Source: an uncultured Mycoplasmatota bacterium (lineage in GTDB: Bacteria; Bacillota_I; Bacilli_A; RF39; UBA660). From it: a DNA stretch of 11,774 nucleotides. The stretch lies in the NCBI GenBank assembly GCA_946494435.1, contig CAMMBO010000026.1:1-11774 (forward strand), in the 5' to 3' direction. The position numbers and the translations under genes were made by a program. Shown here piece after piece: positions 5,927 through 11,774 of the stretch. Position 1 is the first letter of the stretch, and the number at the start of each line of letters is the position of its first letter. The notes below the pieces were generated by a model. It was not told the origin of the DNA, made no database searches, and was given only the letters and a program-made list of their open reading frames with translations.

Positions 5927-7672
5927 CTAACGAATTTTAATATGTGTTTCTCTTAATTGTAATTCAGTAACATCAGTAGGTGCTCCCATAAGTAAATCAG
6001 AACCACTTGCAGTTAAAGGGAAAGCAATTGTTTCTCTAATACTATCTTCATCTAATAATAGCATTAGCATTCTATCTATTCCAGGAGCCATACCTGCATG
6101 AGGTGGTGCGCCATACTTGAAAGCTTCATATAGGGCACTAAATCTTTGTTTTGTTTCTTCATCAGTTAACCCGACAACAGAAAATGCTTTTTTCATAATT
6201 TCTAAATCATAGTTACGAACTGCACCACTAGCAAGTTCAATACCATTACATACAAAATCAAATTGATAAGCGATTATATCTTCTATTTTTTCGATTTCAA
6301 AGCTTTTTATTCCACCTTTAGGCATACTAAATGGATTATGCATAAATTTATATTTTTCTTCTTCTTCATCCCACTCATACATAGGTATATCTTTAATTAT
6401 ACAGAAAGAAAATTCATTTTCATCAATAAGTCCTAGTTTTCTACCTAATTCATCACGAATTAAACTAGCATACTGATAAGCTTTACTTCTATCTGCAATA
6501 AAGAAAATAACATCTCCTGGTTTTAAGTCTCCTATATCAATTAAATCATCTCTTTCATCTTCTGTTAAGAACTTATCTATTGGTCCTGCAAAACTCATAT
6601 CATCATTTACTTTAAAATAACCAATACCAGGCATACCAATACTATTAGCATACTCTACTACCTCATTAAACCAAGAATTTGATTTAGAAGCAATACCTTT
6701 AACAACTATTCCTTTAACAGTAACACCTCTAAAAGGTCTAAAACTAGTTTCTTCAAATACTTCTGTTAAATCAATTAACTCTAATGGATTTCTTAAATCT
6801 GGTTTATCAGTACCAAAACGTTCCATTGCCTCTTTATAACTAAGTCTCGGAAATGATTTATCAGTTATTTTTTTATTATCACCAAACTTTTTAAATATTT
6901 TATAAAATACATCTTCTCCTATTTCTAAGATATCTTCCTCTTCTGCAAAAGCCATTTCAAAATCTAATTGATAAAACTCTCCATAAACTCTATCACTTCT
7001 AGCATCTTCATCTCTAAAACATGGGGCAATCTGAAAATATCTATCAAAGCCGCCGCACATTAATAGCTGTTTAAATTGCTGCGGAGCTTGAGGTAAAGCA
7101 TAAAATTTACCATGAAATTTACGTGATGGAACAATAAAATCTCTTGCTCCCTCTGGAGAAGAAGCAGTCAAAATTGGTGTCCCTATTTCTAAAAACTCAT
7201 ACTCTTTCATAATTTCTCTTATATAGTCAATCACTTGACTTCTAAAAATAATATTCCTTTTAACTTTAGGGTTTCTTAAATCTAAATAACGATATTTTAA
7301 TCGAACATCTTCTGATACTTCTTTTGAGGTAATAATTTCAAAAGGTAAAATATTTTTACTTTTATTTAATACTTCTAACTTTTCAACTAATAGTTCAATA
7401 GTACCTGTAGATATCTTTTCGTTATAGTCATCTTCATCTCTTTTACGAATAATTCCCTCTATCATAATACTAGACTCTCTAGTAAGCCCTTCAAAGATAG
7501 AATCATCATTACTAACAACTTGTAACACTCCAGATGAATCTCTTAAATCAAGAAATAACACTCCACCATGATCTCTAATATTTTCAATAAAACCAGCAAC
7601 ACGTACTGATTTGCCACTATCATCTTCTGTTAACATACCACACATATGTGTTCTATATTTATTTACTTTCAT
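5927..7672 (-). CDS. aspS: Aspartyl-tRNA synthetase, probably non-discriminating (Asp/Asn)
   Basis: This is a bacterial-type class IIb AspRS of 581 residues: OB-fold anticodon domain (~1-105), catalytic core with the GAD insertion domain (~285-410), and motif 3 at ~527-534 (GMAPGIDR). Two traits point to an enzyme that charges both tRNA-Asp and tRNA-Asn. First, the anticodon domain reads RDHGGVLF with His35, where discriminating enzymes such as those of E. coli and B. subtilis have Leu (RDLG). Second, motif 2 reads FRDEDARSDRVYGEFYQLD (219-237), with the extra residue before EFYQLD familiar from alphaproteobacterial-type AspRS. Asp-tRNA-Asn made this way would be the substrate of GatCAB, encoded directly upstream. 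The start ATG lies 14 nt inside the end of gatB, with AGGAG 8 nt before it. AspRS identity is certain; the relaxed specificity is inferred. Confidence 0.95.
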   Translation of the reverse strand: MKVNKYRTHMCGMLTEDDSGKSVRVAGFIENIRDHGGVLFLDLRDSSGVLQVVSNDDSIFEGLTRESSIMIEGIIRKRDEDDYNEKISTGTIELLVEKLEVLNKSKNILPFEIITSKEVSEDVRLKYRYLDLRNPKVKRNIIFRSQVIDYIREIMKEYEFLEIGTPILTASSPEGARDFIVPSRKFHGKFYALPQAPQQFKQLLMCGGFDRYFQIAPCFRDEDARSDRVYGEFYQLDFEMAFAEEEDILEIGEDVFYKIFKKFGDNKKITDKSFPRLSYKEAMERFGTDKPDLRNPLELIDLTEVFEETSFRPFRGVTVKGIVVKGIASKSNSWFNEVVEYANSIGMPGIGYFKVNDDMSFAGPIDKFLTEDERDDLIDIGDLKPGDVIFFIADRSKAYQYASLIRDELGRKLGLIDENEFSFCIIKDIPMYEWDEEEEKYKFMHNPFSMPKGGIKSFEIEKIEDIIAYQFDFVCNGIELASGAVRNYDLEIMKKAFSVVGLTDEETKQRFSALYEAFKYGAPPHAGMAPGIDRMLMLLLDEDSIRETIAFPLTASGSDLLMGAPTDVTELQLRETHIKIR

Positions 7673-9101
7673 TTTCTTTTCTCCTCTCTAATTCTTCTTT
7701 AATTATTTCTAAAGACATATTAGGATTTGCTTGACGATTTGTTTTAGCCATAACTTTTCCAATAAAGAAGTTATATACATAAGTATTACCTTCATCTATA
7801 TATTGTCTTACTTGACTAACGTTTTCATCCATTACTTCTCCTATTATTTTTAATAATTTTTCTTTATCATTTATTTGATGTAAATTTTGTTTTTTAATTA
7901 TTTCATTAGGATCTATTTTTTTATCTATCGCTTGATATAAAATCTTTTTACCATGATCCAAAGATATCTCTTTATTTTTAACCTTATCAACTATACCACT
8001 TAACATTTTAGGAGTAATAAATAACTCTTTAAGTTCTATATCTAGTTTTTTAATAGTAGATAAAATTGCACTTGTTACAAAGTTAACAGTAAGTTCTATA
8101 TCGCTTCCATAAGATAATACTTCTTCAAAATAATCACTAATATCACGTTTAGCAGATAGTACTCCTGCATCATATTCTTTCAAATGATATTTGTCTATAT
8201 ATTTTTCATATCTTTCTAATTTTAACTCTGGAATTTCTTTTCTTAATTCATCATAAAACTCTTTAGTTAATTTAACTGGAGGGATATTAGGTTCAACAAA
8301 ATATTTATAATCAATAGCATCAACTTTTTCACGCATTGAATATGTTTTACCATCTTCGGCAATTCTTCTAGTCTCTTGAATTACTTTATCTCCATTTTCT
8401 AATAATTCTGTTTGCCTTTTTATTTCATATTCTATCGCTGCTCTTACACTAGTAAAAGCATTAATATTTTTCATCTCTACTTTAGTACCAAATTCCTTAT
8501 CAGTATCTTTCATAACTGAAATATTAACATCACATCTCATTTGTCCATAGTTACTACGGGCTTCACTTACTCCTAAAAATAAGAAAACATCACGTAAATC
8601 TTCTAGGAAAGTAACCGCTTCATCAGCACTCTCAATACAAGGTTCTGTAACTATTTCAATTAAAGGAATACCACTTCTATTATAATCAATTAAGGAATAA
8701 TTACTAAAGTGATCTAAAGAGGCAGTATCTTCTTCTAAATGTAACTGATGAATTAAAACTCGCTTTTTCTTTCCATTAACAATTATATCTAAATAACCAT
8801 TCCTACCCATAGGTTTTGTAACTTGAGTAATTTGATAACCTTTAGGTAAATCTGGATAAAAGTAATTTTTTCTATCAAAAATAACTTCATCAGGGTTTTC
8901 ACAATGCAATGCCATAGCAGTCTTTAATGCTTTTCTTACTGCCTCTTTATTAGGATAAGGTAAAATACCTGGTAATCCTAAATCAACTGTTGAAACATGA
9001 ATATTAGGTGTTTCTGTAAATTTATTAGGAGATGATGAAAAGTTTTTAGAAATTGTATCTAATTCACAATGTACTTCTAATCCAATTACTGCTTTATACA
9101 T
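7659..9101 (-). CDS. gatB: Asp/Glu-tRNA amidotransferase subunit B
   Basis: GatB is the tRNA-binding and kinase subunit of the GatCAB amidotransferase. It phosphorylates Glu-tRNA-Gln or Asp-tRNA-Asn so that ammonia from GatA can form the amide. The 480-residue protein opens with KAVIGLEVHCEL, has the NYFYPDLPKGYQ segment and the family signature DYNRSGIPLIEIVTEP, and ends in the helical tail domain of the YqeY type (~330-480). ATG 9101 is preferred over GTG 9110. AGGTG (9108-9112) lies 6 nt before the ATG and includes the GTG, and homologues start near this Met. The start overlaps the gatA stop by 8 nt, and the end overlaps aspS by 14 nt, so translation through gatA-gatB-aspS is probably coupled. 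Confidence 0.96.
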   Translation of the reverse strand: MYKAVIGLEVHCELDTISKNFSSSPNKFTETPNIHVSTVDLGLPGILPYPNKEAVRKALKTAMALHCENPDEVIFDRKNYFYPDLPKGYQITQVTKPMGRNGYLDIIVNGKKKRVLIHQLHLEEDTASLDHFSNYSLIDYNRSGIPLIEIVTEPCIESADEAVTFLEDLRDVFLFLGVSEARSNYGQMRCDVNISVMKDTDKEFGTKVEMKNINAFTSVRAAIEYEIKRQTELLENGDKVIQETRRIAEDGKTYSMREKVDAIDYKYFVEPNIPPVKLTKEFYDELRKEIPELKLERYEKYIDKYHLKEYDAGVLSAKRDISDYFEEVLSYGSDIELTVNFVTSAILSTIKKLDIELKELFITPKMLSGIVDKVKNKEISLDHGKKILYQAIDKKIDPNEIIKKQNLHQINDKEKLLKIIGEVMDENVSQVRQYIDEGNTYVYNFFIGKVMAKTNRQANPNMSLEIIKEELERRKENESK

Positions 9102-10530
9102 TTCTATCACCTACTTTCAAACCCTTAAGTCCTGTAATATTTTCTATTTCTTTAGCGATATGTAATACAATATCATCTTCCATAACTCTTCCTGTAATAT
9201 TAACACCAACTGGTAAATCATTAACAAATGTAAAAGGAATTGTAATAGAAGGAAAGCCTCCAAAGTTACCAATAGCCATATGGTTTTCTAATATAACTTG
9301 CTCATCTGTTACTTGCTCAGTTGATTTATCAAAAGATGGAGCACATGAACCACTAGCAGGAAGAATTATTGCATCATAATTTTTAAATATTTCATTAACT
9401 CTATCTACTATTAAACGACGAATACGACAAGCATTTAAGAAGAGTTTTTCTTGATTTTCTTTCTGTAGAATATAACTACCTAAAATAAACCGTCTTTTAA
9501 TTAGTTCTGAAAAGCCCTTAGTTCTAGCTGAAAACATTATCTCTTCAATACTATTTCCTTCTCCCCTTGGACCAAACTGAATACCTGTTAAATTTGCATT
9601 ATTACTAGTAGCTTCAGCACAACTAATAATCATATAGGTTGGATATATCGCTTCCAATAACTTCTTATCAATAGATACTTCATCTACTTCAAAGCTTTTA
9701 GATTTACATTCATCTATTAACTTATGGAATTCTGTTAAAGTCTTTATTACTTCAGAATCTTTATATTCATTAACATCACATATTTCTTTAATATAACAAA
9801 GTTTTTTATGAGTAAGTGGTTTATTTAATTCTTCCATATAACTTTTACCATCATCTTTTAAAGCTGTCATATCATAACCATCAGGTCCTTTAATAACATC
9901 AGTAACAATTGCAGCATCTTCTACACTTCTAGTAAAGACTCCTACATGATCTAAACTTGAAGCGAAAGCGAATAGTCCATAACGAGATATTCTTCCATAA
10001 GTAGGTTTAAAACCAACAACTCCACCAAAAGATGCAGGTTTACGAATAGAATCTCCAGTATCAGAGCCAATTGCAAAAGGCACAATACCTAAAGCCACAG
10101 CAGCGGCACTACCAGCAGATGAACCACCAATTAAACGATTAGAATCCCAAGGATTTCTAACAACTCCTGTTGCAGCAGTAGTACCAGTACCTCCCATAGC
10201 AAGTTCATCTAAAGTAGTTTTACCAACTAACACTGCTCCTGCATTTTTTAATTTACGATATACTGTAGCATCATAAACAGGAATATAATCTTTCAAAATA
10301 TTAGATGAAGCGGTTGTTAGAATATTAGAAGTAGAGATATTATCTTTCAAAGCATAAGGAATACCTTTTAAAATACTATCTGCTCTTCTTTTTATTTTAT
10401 ATTTATCAATAATTGTTACGAAAGAATTATATTTATCTTGCTCTTTTTTCGCTTTTTTAACTGCTTCATCAAATAATTCTTCGCTACTAACTTTACCTTC
10501 ATCTAACTCTTTTCTTAACTCAGTTATCAT
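9094..10530 (-). CDS. gatA: Asp/Glu-tRNA amidotransferase subunit A
   Basis: GatA is the glutaminase subunit of GatCAB: it releases ammonia from glutamine and passes it to GatB. The 478-residue protein shows the amidase-signature triad K62 (YALKDNI), S137 (LIGGSSAGS) and S161 (GSDTGDSIRKPAS). The spacings K-S 75 and S-S 24 match the known enzyme. One oddity is that residue 160, just before the nucleophilic Ser, is Asp, where most bacterial GatA have Gly (TGGS). I have an impression that mollicute-type GatA share this, but could not check it. The start ATG overlaps the gatC stop in an ATGA arrangement. The GatCAB genes are in the order C-A-B, all translationally linked. Confidence 0.96.
   Translation of the reverse strand: MITELRKELDEGKVSSEELFDEAVKKAKKEQDKYNSFVTIIDKYKIKRRADSILKGIPYALKDNISTSNILTTASSNILKDYIPVYDATVYRKLKNAGAVLVGKTTLDELAMGGTGTTAATGVVRNPWDSNRLIGGSSAGSAAAVALGIVPFAIGSDTGDSIRKPASFGGVVGFKPTYGRISRYGLFAFASSLDHVGVFTRSVEDAAIVTDVIKGPDGYDMTALKDDGKSYMEELNKPLTHKKLCYIKEICDVNEYKDSEVIKTLTEFHKLIDECKSKSFEVDEVSIDKKLLEAIYPTYMIISCAEATSNNANLTGIQFGPRGEGNSIEEIMFSARTKGFSELIKRRFILGSYILQKENQEKLFLNACRIRRLIVDRVNEIFKNYDAIILPASGSCAPSFDKSTEQVTDEQVILENHMAIGNFGGFPSITIPFTFVNDLPVGVNITGRVMEDDIVLHIAKEIENITGLKGLKVGDRNV
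9108..9112 (-). promoter_or_regulatory. Ribosome-binding site that fixes the gatB start
   Basis: AGGTG on the minus strand stands 6 nt before ATG 9101. It lies within the last codons of gatA, and the alternative GTG start at 9110 consists of its bases. Confidence 0.65.
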
Positions 10531-10820
10531 TCTTCCACCACCTTTGGTACTTTTACTTGATCGTTTACTTGATGTTTAGTATTAGCAAGAACTTCTCCTA
10601 CAGTGAGATAGTCTCTAACCTCATCACCTCTTAAACTTCTATCTTCTAATAAAAATGGGAAAGTCATAGGTTCTACCTCATGTAAGTTAGGAATTTTATC
10701 TATTATATCCATCTGTCTTAAAATAACATCAAATTCCTTTTGTAAAGTGTCATATTCTTCTTCATTCATATCAAACATCAATTTTTGAGCATATTCTTTT
10801 AGCTTATCTTTTTTTATCAT
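10527..10820 (-). CDS. gatC: Asp/Glu-tRNA amidotransferase subunit C
   Basis: GatC is the small subunit that wraps around the GatA-GatB interface and stabilises the complex. At 97 residues it has the usual length. It shows the N-terminal helical region (KLKEYAQKLMFDMNEEEYDTL, ~6-27), a second helix with FDVILRQMDIIDKI, and the conserved VEPMTFPF and LRGDEVRD segments that contact the partners. The start ATG follows TAGGAGGGG, which overlaps the stop of the preceding deacylase gene 11 nt upstream. Its own stop overlaps the gatA start by 4 nt. Confidence 0.94.
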   Translation of the reverse strand: MIKKDKLKEYAQKLMFDMNEEEYDTLQKEFDVILRQMDIIDKIPNLHEVEPMTFPFLLEDRSLRGDEVRDYLTVGEVLANTKHQVNDQVKVPKVVEE

Positions 10821-10831
10821 ATCTACCCCTC

Positions 10832-11443
10832 CTATTTTTTATATACAAAACTTTTTTCTTTCTCTGGTATAGTCATAACTTCCGCACTTCTTCCTATAGT
10901 TGCAAGAAAATAAAAACATTCACGTAATGGCATAAATATACTCATACCATTGTATAATGGATGAAAAGCTATCTCATCTGCTTCTATTAAATCTTCATCT
11001 ATAATTAACTCTATCTCTTTATTTTCATCATATATAAGGTTAAATATAGAAACATTGCCAGGTGTCGCATTGATTAAGCTCTCCATATCACTAGGACTAA
11101 CAAACTCTAATTTACGACAATCTAATTCTTCTTTTAAAGATTTTAGATCTACTTGTTTAGAACTATCTGTTATCACTAAATATTTCTTCTTTTCTCCTTT
11201 TCTTTCTTGTACTAGTAAATGTTTACCTACAGCATAATCATCTCCTAAATAATCATTCCATCTACTATAATCAACACATCCTGTCGCTTCTTTATGTCTA
11301 ATACAATAATCATACTGTATCCCTTTTCTTTCTAAAGTATTACAAAACTTAACAGCTTTCTTTGTCATCTCAATACGATGAGATTCATCTTTAGATAATA
11401 TATAACTTTTAGATAACTTATCATACATTCCTAATTCACACAT
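10832..11443 (-). CDS. YbaK/ProX-like aminoacyl-tRNA deacylase (trans-editing)
   Basis: The YbaK/ProRS-INS superfamily removes wrong amino acids from tRNA in trans (for example Ala-tRNA-Pro or Cys-tRNA-Pro). From ATG 11443 the protein has 203 residues. A Cys- and charge-rich N-terminal ~65 residues precede the domain. The domain shows the conserved Lys region AVGKHLLVQERK (K74), the YLVITDSSKQVDL strand-helix, the active-site loop at 129-133 and an FHPLYNG segment (H161). The loop reads GNVSI, whereas the family motif is GXXXP, so the Pro is replaced by Ile and specificity may differ from ProXp proteins. The chosen ATG has AGAGAGG 9 nt upstream; in-frame ATG 11452 abuts that site and TTG 11464 lies before it. 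As first gene after the Asn T-box, it may edit a mischarged tRNA made by this pathway, which is inference. Confidence 0.8.
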   Translation of the reverse strand: MCELGMYDKLSKSYILSKDESHRIEMTKKAVKFCNTLERKGIQYDYCIRHKEATGCVDYSRWNDYLGDDYAVGKHLLVQERKGEKKKYLVITDSSKQVDLKSLKEELDCRKLEFVSPSDMESLINATPGNVSIFNLIYDENKEIELIIDEDLIEADEIAFHPLYNGMSIFMPLRECFYFLATIGRSAEVMTIPEKEKSFVYKK

Positions 11444-11452
11444 AAAAATCAT

Positions 11453-11459
11453 CCTCTCT
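11453..11459 (-). promoter_or_regulatory. Ribosome-binding site that fixes the deacylase start
   Basis: AGAGAGG on the minus strand stands 9 nt before ATG 11443 and just downstream of the T-box terminator, as expected when the terminator controls entry into the first gene. Confidence 0.55.
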
Positions 11460-11460
11460 A

Positions 11461-11523
11461 ACAAATAATAAAAGACTAGTCCGATACCATAATATTTATA
11501 GTACTATGGGACGAAACTAGTCT
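11461..11523 (-). terminator. Regulated intrinsic terminator of the T-box
   Basis: AGACTAGT (11516-11523) pairs perfectly with ACTAGTCT (11473-11480). The stem continues with wobbles and two mismatches to a CCATA/TATGG top. It is followed on the minus strand by TCTTTTATTATTT. The left arm directly follows the CCGCGG of the T-box, so it competes with the antiterminator. Confidence 0.85.
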
Positions 11524-11760
11524 TCCGCGGTGCCACCCAATTTATTATAAAGGAATATTTTACTTACTTTATAATCACTTTTTCGATTCTATCAAATCTA
11601 GCAAATGTAACGGTCTGCACCCGGCTTAGTCTACTTAATTTCTTTAAGCACTCCGAAATGTTATTCACTACTCGTCTTTACTTGTTTCCACCAACCACAA
11701 GCTCTCTATAAAAGATTAGAAATAGTTACTTCTTTTCATCAATGTTTTGATGTTATTAAT
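11461..11760 (-). ncRNA. T-box riboswitch leader, probably sensing tRNA-Asn
   Basis: Read on the minus strand, this gene-free stretch has all main T-box parts. Stem I shows the AGUA box (11727-11730), AGAGAGC (11701-11707) and GGTTGGTGG (11688-11696). The specifier side reads GAA-U-AAC-A, with AAC (Asn) at 11660-11662. Next come stem II/III material, the T-box TGGGTGGCACCGCGG (up to 11525), and the terminator stem. The antiterminator bulge UGGC (11532-11535) would pair with a G73-CCA end, as on tRNA-Asn and tRNA-Asp. Uncharged tRNA should stabilise the antiterminator and allow transcription of the deacylase-gatCAB-aspS-asnS operon. The promoter is probably cut by the window edge; a TAAAAT at 11769-11774 could be its -10 box. 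T-box identity is near certain; the specifier codon is likely but not proven. Confidence 0.93.
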
Positions 11761-11774
11761 ATACTATTATTTTA

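Noticed and set aside
5900..5929. Possible terminator hairpin between aspS and asnS (TAGTGTA/TATACTA)
   Set aside because: The stem is only 7 bp with a wobble, the loop is about 16 nt, no T-run follows, and a ribosome site for asnS comes right after, so the genes are read as one operon.
9053..9379. Plus-strand open frame of 108 codons opposite gatA/gatB
   Set aside because: It lies antisense across the gatA-gatB junction, with no ribosome site and no recognisable product; both genes on the other strand are certain.
11055..11237. Plus-strand open frame of 60 codons opposite the deacylase gene
   Set aside because: Antisense to a conserved YbaK-like domain and without start signals.
11461..11760. 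T-box specific for tRNA-Asp (because aspS is in the operon)
   Set aside because: No GAC or GAU triplet lies in the specifier position; AAC or AAU fits, and the G73-compatible bulge suits tRNA-Asn equally well.
1..11774. Mycoplasma-type code (TGA as Trp)
   Set aside because: TGA serves as a stop after gatC, the XRE gene and the 160-residue gene, and conserved Trp residues are TGG.

Overview
The window is low-GC, gene-dense bacterial DNA with the standard genetic code: TGA is used as a stop after gatC, the XRE gene and the 160-residue gene. RNase HIII, T-box regulation, AGGAGG/AGGTG ribosome sites and GatCAB together point to a Firmicutes/Tenericutes-type bacterium. An AT-rich gut Bacilli or Mollicutes-like lineage is my guess, but the species cannot be named from the sequence. 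There is no tRNA, rRNA, CRISPR array, transposase or integrase.

Layout. (1) At the left edge two plus-strand genes lie close together: a 5'-truncated RNase HIII (rnhC) and an HD-domain phosphohydrolase. A 16-bp hairpin at 1648-1685 ends the second gene and the convergent neighbour. (2) From 3933 down to 1671 on the minus strand is a compact accessory operon: an XRE-HTH/ImmA-type metallopeptidase, a PIN-domain protein overlapping it, and a Fic-like protein. It has its own promoter, which is overlapped by a 24-nt imperfect palindrome, and it resembles a regulator plus two toxin-like effectors. (3) A symmetrical terminator at 3949-3986 separates it from a long minus-strand operon. In transcription order that operon is: T-box leader (about 11760-11461), YbaK/ProX-like aminoacyl-tRNA deacylase, gatC, gatA, gatB, aspS, asnS and an unrecognised 160-residue gene.

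How the genes work together. The long operon concerns the making and proofreading of Asn-tRNA (and probably Gln-tRNA). The T-box leader shows a best specifier triplet AAC (Asn) and a UGGC antiterminator bulge that would pair with a G73 discriminator, as expected for tRNA-Asn. The AspRS carries the His-Gly-Gly signature and an alphaproteobacteria-like motif 2 that are typical of non-discriminating enzymes. It could therefore make Asp-tRNA-Asn for GatCAB to amidate. A complete AsnRS sits in the same operon, so both the direct and the indirect routes to Asn-tRNA-Asn appear to be under one tRNA-sensing switch. A trans-editing-type deacylase is the first gene.

The most noteworthy items are the dual-route Asn operon with its unusual specifier loop, the XRE-ImmA/PIN/Fic module with a His-to-Gln Fic motif, the deacylase with an altered GXXXP loop, and the unrecognised last gene of the Asn operon.
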